Source of the DNA: an uncultured bacterium | Lineage (GTDB): Bacteria; Actinomycetota; Coriobacteriia; Coriobacteriales; Eggerthellaceae | Assembly: GCA_947649215.1 (NCBI GenBank) | Contig: CANSQW010000067.1 | Span: 1-6,994, forward strand | Length of the DNA: 6,994 nucleotides | Direction: 5' to 3' | Shown here: in pieces, positions 1 to 6,326 of the stretch | How the letters are laid out: each line of letters opens with the position of its first letter | How positions within the stretch are numbered: position 1 is the first letter of the stretch | The notes under the pieces: generated by a model | Seen by the model: the letters and a program-made list of their open reading frames with translations, nothing else | What the model was told of the DNA's origin: nothing | Database searches by the model: none | Translations under genes and position numbers: made by a program

Positions 1-86
1 GAGCTCTTGCGTGGGGGGGCTGGGCTGGGGTTCCCGCCTCCCGCGCGCCCCGCCCCACCTCCGCACGCGTGCCCCGCAGGAGATGC

Positions 87-116
87 ACGAGGGGCGCCCC
101 GCAGGACGCCCCTCGT
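87..116 (-). terminator. GC-rich hairpin downstream of the symporter, possible terminator
   Basis: ACGAGGGGCG (87-96) and CGCCCCTCGT (107-116) form a perfect 10-bp stem with a 10-nt loop, about 50 bases beyond the symporter stop codon. A smaller inverted pair, CCAGG/CCTGG (125-129 and 135-139), lies between it and the stop. No T-run follows the stem on the minus strand, so it may be a weak or Rho-assisted terminator, or only a 3' stabilising structure. Confidence 0.4.
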
Positions 117-166
117 CGTTCGCGCCAGGTGTCGCCTGGTGTCGCGGGATGCTGCGTCGGCGGCCC

Positions 167-1744
167 CTACACGTCGGCGGCTGCTCCGGCGGCGGCGCTG
201 GCCAGCTCCTCCTGCTCGAGCTCGCGCTCGAACTCGCGGTCGATGGCGCCCTCGGCCGAGGGCGGGTTGATCTCGAACGGCACCGCCTTGGTGAACAGGC
301 TCACCAGCGGCACCACCGCCAGCGACAGCAGCATGCAGAGCGCGCCGCAGTTGATGGGGCTCGCGATGAGCGGCGTGCCCGCGAATCCCATGACCATGTT
401 GACGGCGGTCAGCCCCACGCCGATGGCGAACGAGCACCACACCGCGGCCTTGGAGATGCGGCCGGAGTACAGGCCCCACAAAAACGGCCCCAGGAACGCG
501 CCGGCCAGCGCGCCCCACGAGTAGCCCATGAGCTGGGCGATGAACACGATGGAGGAGTGGTACTGCAGCAGCGCGATGCCCGCCGAGATGGCCACGAACA
601 CCACCAGCAGCACGCGCATGTAGCCGATCTTCTGCTTCTCGCTCATCTCCTTGACCACATTGCCCTGGATGAGGTCGATGGTCAGCGTGGAGGACGAGGT
701 GAGCACCAGCGACGACAGCGTGGACATGGACGCCGAGAGCACCAGCACGATGACCAGGCCGATGAGCACATCCGGCAGCGTGGACAGCATGGTGGGGATG
801 ATGGAATCATACACGGGCGTGCCGTTGGCGGCGTATTCGATCTGACCGGAGTACAGGCGCCCGAAGCCGCCGAGGAAGTACGACCCGCCGGCCACCACGA
901 AGGCGAACACCGTGGAGATGATGGCGCCCTGCTTCACCGCCGGGCCGCTCTTGATGGCGTAGAACTTCTGCACCATCTGGGGCAGGCCCCAGGTGCCGAG
1001 CGACGTGAGGACGACCACGCCGAGCAGGTTGAACAGGTCGGGCCCGAAGAAGCTGATGAAGGCGCCCTCCATGGCCGTGCCCTCGGCCGGAATCCGCGAC
1101 AGCGAGATGACCGCCTCCGAGAAGCCGCCGTTGTTGAGGATAACCGCCACGATCACCGCCGTGATGCCGAGCAGCATGACGATGCCCTGGATGAAGTCGT
1201 TCATCACCGTGGCCATGTAGCCGCCCAGCACCACGTAGACGCAGGTCACTACGGCCATGCCGATGACGCAGACGTCATAGGGCAGCGCAAAGGCCATTCC
1301 GAACAGGCGCGAGAGCCCGTTGTAGACGCTCGCGGTGTACGGGATGAGAAACACGAAGATGATGGCCGCCGCCGCGATGCGCAGGGCCTTGGAGTCGTAG
1401 CGCTTGCCGAAGAACTCAGGCATGGTGGCCGCTCCCAGGCGGTGGGTGATCTCGCGCGTGCGCGGGCCGAGCACCCACCAGGCGAGCAGGCTGCCGATGA
1501 TGGCGTTGCCGATGCCCGCCCACGTAGCCGCCAGGCCGTACTTGAAGCCGAACTGGCCGGCGTAGCCCACGAACACCACCGCGCTGAAGTAGCTGGTGCC
1601 ATAGGCGAAGGCGCTCATCCACGGGCCTACCTTGCGGCCGCCCAAGATGAAGCCGTCAACGGTGCTGGTGGACTTGCGGCAGTAGATGCCCACGCCCACC
1701 GCCACGGCGATGAACAGCAGTACGAGGATGATTTTTTCGATCAT
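167..1744 (-). CDS. Sodium:solute symporter (SSS / SLC5-like family), 525 aa
   Basis: Inner-membrane secondary transporter that should couple Na+ entry to uptake of a small solute; the substrate cannot be read from sequence. The protein is almost wholly hydrophobic, with about 13 membrane segments (roughly residues 5-22, 44-62, 73-92, 121-140, 155-176, 185-204, 238-258, 274-294, 325-350, 376-395, 398-425, 434-453, 465-485), the usual SSS number. Family features seen are the GGR of the first loop (35-37), GGYMATVMNDFIQG (174-187), and the serine/threonine-rich segment SASMSTLSSL (337-346), where S341 and T342 align by position with Na+-binding Ser/Thr in PutP/vSGLT. The tail (about 490-525) is acidic, then alanine-rich. 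The start at 1744 gives MIEKIILV, directly entering a membrane helix, and has AGGA seven bases upstream; an in-frame ATG at 1804 adds 20 polar residues and is less likely. No clear promoter lies between 1745 and 1826. The gene stands alone and is divergent from the antiporter. Pantothenate, proline or carboxylate uptake are possible, unproven roles. Confidence 0.93.
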   Translation of the reverse strand: MIEKIILVLLFIAVAVGVGIYCRKSTSTVDGFILGGRKVGPWMSAFAYGTSYFSAVVFVGYAGQFGFKYGLAATWAGIGNAIIGSLLAWWVLGPRTREITHRLGAATMPEFFGKRYDSKALRIAAAAIIFVFLIPYTASVYNGLSRLFGMAFALPYDVCVIGMAVVTCVYVVLGGYMATVMNDFIQGIVMLLGITAVIVAVILNNGGFSEAVISLSRIPAEGTAMEGAFISFFGPDLFNLLGVVVLTSLGTWGLPQMVQKFYAIKSGPAVKQGAIISTVFAFVVAGGSYFLGGFGRLYSGQIEYAANGTPVYDSIIPTMLSTLPDVLIGLVIVLVLSASMSTLSSLVLTSSSTLTIDLIQGNVVKEMSEKQKIGYMRVLLVVFVAISAGIALLQYHSSIVFIAQLMGYSWGALAGAFLGPFLWGLYSGRISKAAVWCSFAIGVGLTAVNMVMGFAGTPLIASPINCGALCMLLSLAVVPLVSLFTKAVPFEINPPSAEGAIDREFERELEQEELASAAAGAAADV

Positions 1745-1826
1745 GGTGATTCCTATCCGAACGTGCGTGCAACGCCCCGCAACGGGGCCGAACCGAAGGC
1801 GCACACGACCTCTCGCCCGGGGCTAC

Positions 1827-1862
1827 AAAAAAATAGCCACGGGCGAAAACCCGTGTGCTATT
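1827..1862 (-). terminator. Strong intrinsic terminator reading toward the symporter
   Basis: In minus-strand RNA, segment 1862-1850 pairs with 1843-1832: AATAGC then CACGGG against CCCGTG then GCTATT, a 12-bp stem with one bulged base (1856) and a 6-nt loop (1849-1844). The stem runs into seven consecutive U residues (A-run 1827-1833 on the plus strand). This is a textbook Rho-independent terminator on the minus strand. It ends transcripts coming from above 1862 and lies about 83 bases before the symporter ATG. It also contains the TAG stop (1858-1860) of the small ORF 1858-2031. Confidence 0.85.
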
Positions 1863-2031
1863 GGTATCGGTAGGTAAATTGCGGGGAAGCGGCGTGCGGG
1901 GACTGTTGAGCCAGGTGCTCGCTCATGACGGCGCGGGCGCGCTCGCCGCAACACTTCTGGGCAAAGTGCTCGCTCATCAGGGCGCACTCCTCCGCGCCCA
2001 GAAAACCGCTATGTCCTCGCAGGTCGGCCAT
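1858..2031 (-). CDS. Possible small protein or leader peptide, 57 aa, unknown
   Basis: Candidate small ORF of unknown function that I do not recognise. Its ATG is at 2031 and its TAG (1858-1860) falls within the terminator stem. The peptide starts MADLRGHSGF and ends FTYRYQ. It holds two copies of a heptad, MSEHFAQ (19-25) and MSEHLAQ (36-42), exactly 17 residues apart and backed by a 12-bp DNA repeat, GTGCTCGCTCAT, at 1915-1926 and 1966-1977. It has three cysteines (16, 27, 28) and no membrane segment or signal peptide. No Shine-Dalgarno precedes the ATG; a weak promoter (2039-2066) would give a nearly leaderless mRNA. Support comes from the adjoining terminator, an AT-rich upstream region and the palindrome at 2040-2055. 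It could be a leader peptide controlling the symporter, a free-standing small protein, or chance reading of a noncoding RNA. Confidence 0.45.
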   Translation of the reverse strand: MADLRGHSGFLGAEECALMSEHFAQKCCGERARAVMSEHLAQQSPHAASPQFTYRYQ

Positions 2032-2038
2032 GGACGCT

Positions 2039-2066
2039 ACTTTATCACAATAAAGCGATGCCGCAA
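2039..2066 (-). promoter_or_regulatory. Weak candidate promoter for the small ORF 1858-2031
   Basis: On the minus strand TTGCGG (plus 2061-2066) is followed after 16 bases by TAAAGT (plus 2039-2044). The match is 3 of 6 to the -35 consensus and 4 of 6 to the -10, inside a clearly AT-richer stretch (about 2040-2080). Initiation would fall near 2032, next to the ATG at 2031, implying leaderless translation. Modest evidence. Confidence 0.3.
2040..2055. promoter_or_regulatory. 16-bp palindrome, candidate operator
   Basis: CTTTATCACAATAAAG is a perfect inverted repeat with 6-bp arms and a 4-base centre (CACA). It lies 9-24 bases upstream of the ATG at 2031 and overlaps the candidate -10. Size, symmetry and position suit a dimeric repressor or activator, but I cannot name the regulator. 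The next flanking bases do not extend the symmetry. Confidence 0.4.
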
Positions 2067-2107
2067 GTAATAATTTCCTAAGGGGGTGTCGGACGGTCTT
2101 CGCCCGT

Positions 2108-2267
2108 AAAGTGGCCAAAAAAGACGACCTGACGACGGAAAAGGCCCTCGTCCGGGCAATCGCGCGGCGAGGCCAGCGCAAAACCCCAGGTCGCGTGTTG
2201 CCGCTCGCGCATCGAAGCGGCCTTTGCGCCCCCAGAGTGTCGTCAGGTCGTCATTTTTGGCCACTTT
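2108..2267. repeat. 160-bp element bounded by 29-bp inverted repeats (MITE-like)
   Basis: The left arm (2108-2136) begins AAAGTGGCCAAAAAAGACG. The right arm (2239-2267) is its reverse complement at 28 of 29 positions; the single difference is A versus T at arm position 15. Between them lie 102 bases with further inner pairing, AAAGGCC (2140-2146) with GGCCTTT (2219-2225) and GGCAA (2155-2159) with TTGCC, so a transcript could fold into one long branched hairpin. Each arm opens with GTGGCCAAA in outward-in orientation, so both strands yield spurious GTG-start frames reading VAKKDDLTT or VAKNDDLTT. No transposase and no obvious target-site duplication are seen. It could be a non-autonomous transposable element, a dispersed intergenic palindrome, or a structured RNA. 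Only this copy is in the window, so mobility is inferred. Confidence 0.6.
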
Positions 2268-2553
2268 GGCCCTCGGGTTCTGCGCGACATGGTGAGAGGG
2301 CGGAGCGGCCGCGAGGGACCTGGCCGGCCGTCAGGCGGAGGGGTGGGGTGCGGGGCAGGTTCTCTCCGTCGCGCTCCTGCCTGCCGCCGCCAAGTCGCAG
2401 GGGAGGCGCCGCAGGCGCCGGGCCGCGCGCATGCGGCGCTGGTGCCGAGCGAGGCGGCGGGCTGCGCGCCCTTCTGCCGGCCGCCGGTCTTGCGGCCCGC
2501 GTCCCTTTCCGCCCCGCCCCCTGCCGGCTTGCGCAGGAGCCGCGGCCTCCCCC
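2268..2553. other. GC-rich intergenic stretch with no credible gene
   Basis: About 290 bases, extremely GC-rich, lie between the inverted-repeat element and the antiporter promoter. Open frames exist on both strands, but the translations are low-complexity Arg/Ala/Pro/Gly strings without domain features or ribosome binding sites. Short palindromes such as GGCGCC-GCA-GGCGCC (2405-2419) occur at the level expected for such composition. I see no RNA gene in it. Confidence 0.6.
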
Positions 2554-2562
2554 TGCTATACT
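2554..2562 (+). promoter_or_regulatory. Extended -10 promoter of the antiporter gene
   Basis: TGCTATACT combines a TGN extension (2554-2556) with TATACT (2557-2562, 5 of 6 to consensus), standing out from very GC-rich surroundings. No good -35 is found at 16-18 bases upstream, which is compatible with an extended -10 promoter. Initiation near 2569 would give a leader of about 105 bases before the ATG at 2674. Confidence 0.55.
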
Positions 2563-2673
2563 GGTGGGCGTCTGCGGTTCGCGGGCGGGAGGCAGGTTTG
2601 TCATGCCTGCGGCCCGCGCATCGCGACCCTGCGGCCGCTGGCCGCGTCGTATCCATCCGACAGAGGGGAAACA

Positions 2674-4347
2674 ATGGAAGGGTTTGAACTGATCAGTTCC
2701 GGTATCTGGTCGATCGTGCCCCCGCTTCTGGCCCTCGGCCTGGCGCTTCTCACCAAAGAGGTGTACTCATCGCTGACCGTGGGCGTGTTCGTGGGTATGA
2801 TCATCTACCAGTTCACGCTGAACGGAGCCGGGGGCGAGCAGCTCATCGCGTCGTTCTCGATGGTTCCGCAGATGATGGCGGAGCAGATAGCGGGGAATGG
2901 GGCGCTGCTTCTCTTCCTCGCGTTATTGGGAGCGCTTACGGTGGTCATCGCTGTGTCCGGCGGCTCCCGCGCCTATGCCGAGTGGGTGTCCCAGCACATT
3001 AAGAACGCGCGCATGGCGCAGATCCTCACGGCGGCGCTCGGCATCATCATCTTCGTGGACGACTACTTCAACTGCCTGACGGTGGGCGCTGTGATGCGCC
3101 CGGTCACCGATCGGTTCCGCATCAGCCACGAGAAGTTGGCGTGGATCATCGACTCCACTGCCGCGCCTGTGTGCATCATCGCACCGGTGTCGTCGTGGGC
3201 CGTGGCCGTGGGCGGCTATATGGGCGAGGACGGCTTCAACACCTTCGTCGCCTCCATCCCGTACAACTTCTACGCGTTGCTCACCATCTTCTTCGTGTTC
3301 TTCATGCTGGCCACCAATGTGGACTTCGGCCCCATGCGCGCCGCCGAGGCTGCGTCGCAGCACAACCGCGTTCCGGCCGAGGACTCCGTGGAGGAGGAGC
3401 GCCTGGAGGCCGAGGCCGACCGCGCTGAGGCTGGCCTGCTGAAGGGCGCGGGGAACCTCCCGGAGCTCGCGCCGAAGGTGACCGAGCGCGCCGACATCGA
3501 GGAGGCCGTCTCCGGCACCATCGAGGAGTACAAGGGCCTCAACATCTCGGAGAAGGGGCGCGTGCTCGACCTGGTGCTGCCCATTCTCGTGCTCATCGTG
3601 TTCTCCATCGCGGGCATGCTTTACGTGGGCGGCTTCTTCGAGGGCGTCGACTTTGCCACGGCGGTGGGCGAGAACCCGGTCATGGGCCTGTGCATCGGCG
3701 TGTGCGTGTCGCTTGTGTGGGCGGCTGCGCAGTTCCTGCCGCGCAAGCTGACCACGCTCGGGGGTTTCATGGACGCCATGTCCGAGGGCGTGCGCTCCAT
3801 GGTGGGCGCCATTATGATCCTCGTGCTGGCCTGGTCGCTCGGCGGCGTGTGCCGCTACCTGCTGGGTACCGGCGAGTTCGTGTCCGGCTTCCTGAACGAG
3901 CTGGGCGTCGGGCTCGACTTCCTGCCGGCCGTCATCTTCGTGGTGTCGGCGTTCATCGGCTTTGCCATGGGCACCTCCTGGGGCACGGTGGCGCTTATCC
4001 TGCCCATCGTCATCGGCGTGTTCGAGCCGAGCGACCCGCTGTTCCTGGTGGCCGTGGGCGCCACCCTGGCCGGCGCCGTCTATGGCGACCACATCTCGCC
4101 CATCTCGGATACCACCATCCTGTCGTCGGCCGGCGCCAAGTGCAACCACCTGCGCCACGTGGCCACGCAGATTCCCTATGCCACGCTCGTCATGGTCGTG
4201 TGCCTCATCGGCTACGTCATCGCCGGCTTCACCAAGAGCCCTTGGATCTCCCTGGGTCTCGGCGTGGTGCTGATCGTGGCGGCGGTGCTCGTGCTGCGCA
4301 AGCTGGGCGGCAGCAAGAAGAACGAGCCGGAGGTGCTGGCCGAGTAG
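2674..4347 (+). CDS. NhaC-family Na+/H+ antiporter, 557 aa
   Basis: Inner-membrane antiporter expected to exchange Na+ for H+, giving pH and sodium homeostasis; some NhaC relatives instead exchange organic ions (MleN malate/lactate, arginine/ornithine carriers), so substrate is uncertain. About 12 membrane segments lie in two halves: residues 11-215 and 296-541. Family hallmarks are GIIIFVDDYFNCLTVG (123-138, acidic pair D129-D130), the DSTAAPVCIIAPVSSW stretch (160-175), GTSWGTVALILP (433-444) and GDHISPISDTTILSSAGAKC (471-490, histidine and aspartates in a discontinuous helix). The halves are joined by a long hydrophilic, Glu-rich segment (about 218-297), probably cytoplasmic. The ATG at 2674 has GAGGGG (2663-2668) five bases upstream and begins just before the first helix; the open frame continues upstream to 2431 in non-hydrophobic, Arg-rich sequence that is not credible protein. 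The gene has its own promoter and a strong terminator after it, so it is probably transcribed alone. Confidence 0.93.
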   Translation: MEGFELISSGIWSIVPPLLALGLALLTKEVYSSLTVGVFVGMIIYQFTLNGAGGEQLIASFSMVPQMMAEQIAGNGALLLFLALLGALTVVIAVSGGSRAYAEWVSQHIKNARMAQILTAALGIIIFVDDYFNCLTVGAVMRPVTDRFRISHEKLAWIIDSTAAPVCIIAPVSSWAVAVGGYMGEDGFNTFVASIPYNFYALLTIFFVFFMLATNVDFGPMRAAEAASQHNRVPAEDSVEEERLEAEADRAEAGLLKGAGNLPELAPKVTERADIEEAVSGTIEEYKGLNISEKGRVLDLVLPILVLIVFSIAGMLYVGGFFEGVDFATAVGENPVMGLCIGVCVSLVWAAAQFLPRKLTTLGGFMDAMSEGVRSMVGAIMILVLAWSLGGVCRYLLGTGEFVSGFLNELGVGLDFLPAVIFVVSAFIGFAMGTSWGTVALILPIVIGVFEPSDPLFLVAVGATLAGAVYGDHISPISDTTILSSAGAKCNHLRHVATQIPYATLVMVVCLIGYVIAGFTKSPWISLGLGVVLIVAAVLVLRKLGGSKKNEPEVLAE

Positions 4348-4397
4348 CCCCCCGTCTATCTGGAATGCGCGCGGCGCCTCGGGCGGTCGCGCGCCAG

Positions 4398-4432
4398 GCG
4401 GCCCGCGCGTGATGGCGCGGGCCGCTTTCGTT
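4398..4432 (+). terminator. Intrinsic terminator after the antiporter gene
   Basis: GCGGCCCGCGC (4398-4408) and GCGCGGGCCGC (4415-4425) form a perfect 11-bp stem with loop GTGATG, followed by TTTCGTT. It lies 50 bases past the antiporter stop and separates this gene from the isomerase. Confidence 0.88.
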
Positions 4433-4463
4433 CACATAACCGCCATACGGCAAAGACGGTGAA

Positions 4464-4493
4464 TTAGTGCCTTTGACCAGGCTTTGGTAAACT
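4464..4493 (+). promoter_or_regulatory. Probable promoter of the isomerase gene
   Basis: TTAGTG (4464-4469) and, 18 bases on, TAAACT (4488-4493) preceded by TGG (4485-4487), an extended -10. The region (4434-4505) is clearly AT-richer than its surroundings and lies just after the terminator. The predicted start near 4500 gives a leader of about 25 bases. TTGACC (4473-4478) is a better -35 word but no -10 sits at the right distance from it. Confidence 0.45.
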
Positions 4494-4524
4494 ACTCGAA
4501 ACATAACCTGAGAGAAGGAACCCT

Positions 4525-6258
4525 ATGATCACCGGAGACATGGAGAAGCTCTATCCCTCCGCGAAGACCCTCGTGAAGGACTGCGTGGCCAGCCGCATCC
4601 ACGGCAAGGACGCCACCCTGTACGACTTCTCCGACGAGGCGCGCGCCTGCGCCGAGAGCTTCATGGGATGGACGGACCTGGCCAGCCATCCGGCCTGCTC
4701 GCTTGAGCGCATCCAGGAGTTCGCCGACGAGGCGGTGGCCGGTGGCATCAACACCGTAGTGCTCATCGGCCAGGGCGGCTCCACCCAGGCGCCCATGACC
4801 ATCACCAAGTACAACAAGCAGGATCACAACCGCGTGACGTTCCGCACGCTGGACTCCGACTCGCCGGTGCGCCTGCGCGAGGTGCTGGCCACGGCCGATC
4901 CGCGCACGACGCTCATCATCATCTCGTCGAAGAGCGGCGGCACCATCGAGCCGCGCCTGGTGCTCTCAGCCCTGCGCGACGCCTTCGCCCAGGTGATGCC
5001 CGCCGACGAGCTGGCCCGGCACCTGGTGGCCGTCACCGATCCCGGCTCGGAGCTTGAGCGCCAGGCTGCCGAGGAGGGCTGGGCGGCCGTGTTCTCCGGC
5101 GAGCCCACCGTGGGCGGCCGCTTCTCGGCGCTTTCCGTGTTCGGCCTGCTGCCGGCGGCGCTGGCCGGCATCGACCTGCGCTCGTTCATGGACCACGCCA
5201 TCGAGGCCGAGCGCCTCTGCAGCGAGGATGCCATCGACAACCCGGCCATCAACCTGGCCGCGTTCCTCTATGACAACTACCTGAAGGGCCGCAACAAGTT
5301 CTCGTTCCTCACGCCTAAGCGCGGGCGCGTGCTGGGCCTGTGGATCGAGCAGCTGGTGGCCGAGTCGCTCGGCAAGGACGGCCAAGGCATCCTGCCGAAC
5401 ATCGAGATAGACACGCTGCTGCTCACCGCCGATCCGGGCGACCGCAGCGTCATCATGTACCAGACCAAGGCCGACCTGTGGGACGAGTCCAAGAACTTCG
5501 AGATGTCGCTCGCCTACATCGACCCGTCCATCCCGCGCCAGCACTACCGCATCGACTCGGTGGAGGAGCTGGCCGAGCACTTCATCATGTGGGAGTACGC
5601 CATCGCCATGTGCGGCTACCTGATGAAGGTGTGTCCCTTCGACCAGCCCGACGTGGCCTCGGCCAAGGCCGTGGTGCTCGACATCCTGCGCGACGGCCAG
5701 CCGGCGCCCGACTTCACGCAGGATTTCATCGACGATGTGCACATGGGCGAGGCGGAGGTGCGCCTGGCGCCGCTGTTTGCGGACTGCACGGACGTACGCG
5801 GCGCGCTGCGGGCGCTCCTGGGCAGCATCAAGCCAGGGGATTTCTTCGCGCTCAACGCGTTTCTGCCGTTCACGGGCGAGGGCCGGCGCGAGGCGCTTGA
5901 GGCCATCCGCCATGACGTGGCCGAATCCTTCGGCGTGGTGTCGTGCTTGGAGGTGGGCCCGCGCTACCTGCACTCCACCGGCCAGCTCCAGAAGGGCGGC
6001 CCCAACTGCGGCGTGTTCCTCATCCTGTCGGCCGACGAGCTGAAGGACGTGCCGCTGGCCCGCGAGGCCGAGAGCCTGGGCGCGCTTGCCAAGGCGCAGG
6101 CGTCCGGCGACCTCATCACCCTGGCCGATCGCGGTCGGCGCTGCGTGCACCTGCACCTGCCCGACAACTCCGGCGTGACCCTGCGCTGCCTGGCCGAGGT
6201 GGTGAACGGGGTGATCGCCGACCTCTTGGTAGATCGCGCCCTCGAGGCGGGCGAGTAG
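4525..6258 (+). CDS. pgi: Glucose-6-phosphate isomerase (Tal-Pgi C-terminal type), 577 aa
   Basis: Cytoplasmic enzyme interconverting glucose 6-phosphate and fructose 6-phosphate, for glycolysis or gluconeogenesis. It has two SIS-type sugar-phosphate domains: IGQGGSTQAP (81-90), SSKSGGTIEP (134-143, phosphate-binding loop) and GGRFSALS (197-204) in the first; AESLGKDGQG (279-288), in which E280 corresponds to the Pgi catalytic glutamate, PFDQPDV (371-377), and VGPRYLHSTGQLQKGGPN (477-494) in the second. The last motif and the following GVFLILSAD resemble the Pgi half of the fused transaldolase/Pgi proteins of actinobacteria and cyanobacteria, rather than E. coli Pgi. No transaldolase half is present here or immediately upstream, so this is a stand-alone form of usual Pgi length. 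The ATG at 4525 has AGAAGGA (4513-4519) five bases before it. Terminators on both sides imply a monocistronic unit. Isomerase identity is secure at the fold level; substrate preference is inferred. Confidence 0.87.
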   Translation: MITGDMEKLYPSAKTLVKDCVASRIHGKDATLYDFSDEARACAESFMGWTDLASHPACSLERIQEFADEAVAGGINTVVLIGQGGSTQAPMTITKYNKQDHNRVTFRTLDSDSPVRLREVLATADPRTTLIIISSKSGGTIEPRLVLSALRDAFAQVMPADELARHLVAVTDPGSELERQAAEEGWAAVFSGEPTVGGRFSALSVFGLLPAALAGIDLRSFMDHAIEAERLCSEDAIDNPAINLAAFLYDNYLKGRNKFSFLTPKRGRVLGLWIEQLVAESLGKDGQGILPNIEIDTLLLTADPGDRSVIMYQTKADLWDESKNFEMSLAYIDPSIPRQHYRIDSVEELAEHFIMWEYAIAMCGYLMKVCPFDQPDVASAKAVVLDILRDGQPAPDFTQDFIDDVHMGEAEVRLAPLFADCTDVRGALRALLGSIKPGDFFALNAFLPFTGEGRREALEAIRHDVAESFGVVSCLEVGPRYLHSTGQLQKGGPNCGVFLILSADELKDVPLAREAESLGALAKAQASGDLITLADRGRRCVHLHLPDNSGVTLRCLAEVVNGVIADLLVDRALEAGE

Positions 6259-6272
6259 GCGAAGACGCTGAC

Positions 6273-6309
6273 GCGCGGCCGGCCTCGACGGGCGGCCGCG
6301 CTTTTCTCT
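6273..6309 (+). terminator. Intrinsic terminator between pgi and hypF
   Basis: GCGCGGCCG (6273-6281) and CGGCCGCGC (6293-6301) form a perfect 9-bp stem with an 11-nt loop, followed directly by TTTTCTCT. It starts 14 bases past the pgi stop and its T-tract ends only about 17 bases before the hypF ATG. Confidence 0.82.
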
Positions 6310-6326
6310 GATGGGAGGGTGCCCTC

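Noticed and set aside
1745..1804. A longer symporter with ATG at 1804
   Set aside because: The extra 20 residues are polar and Arg-rich and placed before the first helix; the ATG at 1744 is better placed and has AGGA upstream.
11..1873. A 620-codon open frame on the plus strand across the symporter gene
   Set aside because: Its translation is Arg/His/Asp-rich and low in hydrophobic residues, typical of the antisense of a GC-rich membrane-protein gene; the minus-strand symporter explains the sequence completely.
2108..2267. CRISPR repeats
   Set aside because: There are only two copies, inverted rather than direct, with no regular spacers and no cas genes.
2431..2673. An upstream start that would extend the antiporter by 81 residues
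   Set aside because: The extension is Arg/Ala/Pro-rich and not membrane-like, it spans the extended -10 promoter, and the ATG at 2674 has a good Shine-Dalgarno.
2111..2692. Plus-strand frame from GTG 2111, and the opposing frame 2037-2264, as genes
   Set aside because: Both begin within the arms of the inverted repeat and share their first residues for that reason only; the rest is Arg/Pro/Gly low-complexity sequence without a domain or ribosome binding site.
2923..4158. A 411-codon open frame on the minus strand opposite the antiporter
   Set aside because: His/Gly/Asp/Ala-rich antisense shadow with no domain; the plus-strand NhaC protein has family motifs throughout.
4966..6156. A 396-codon open frame on the minus strand opposite pgi
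   Set aside because: Antisense shadow; the plus-strand isomerase has clear motifs and a ribosome binding site.
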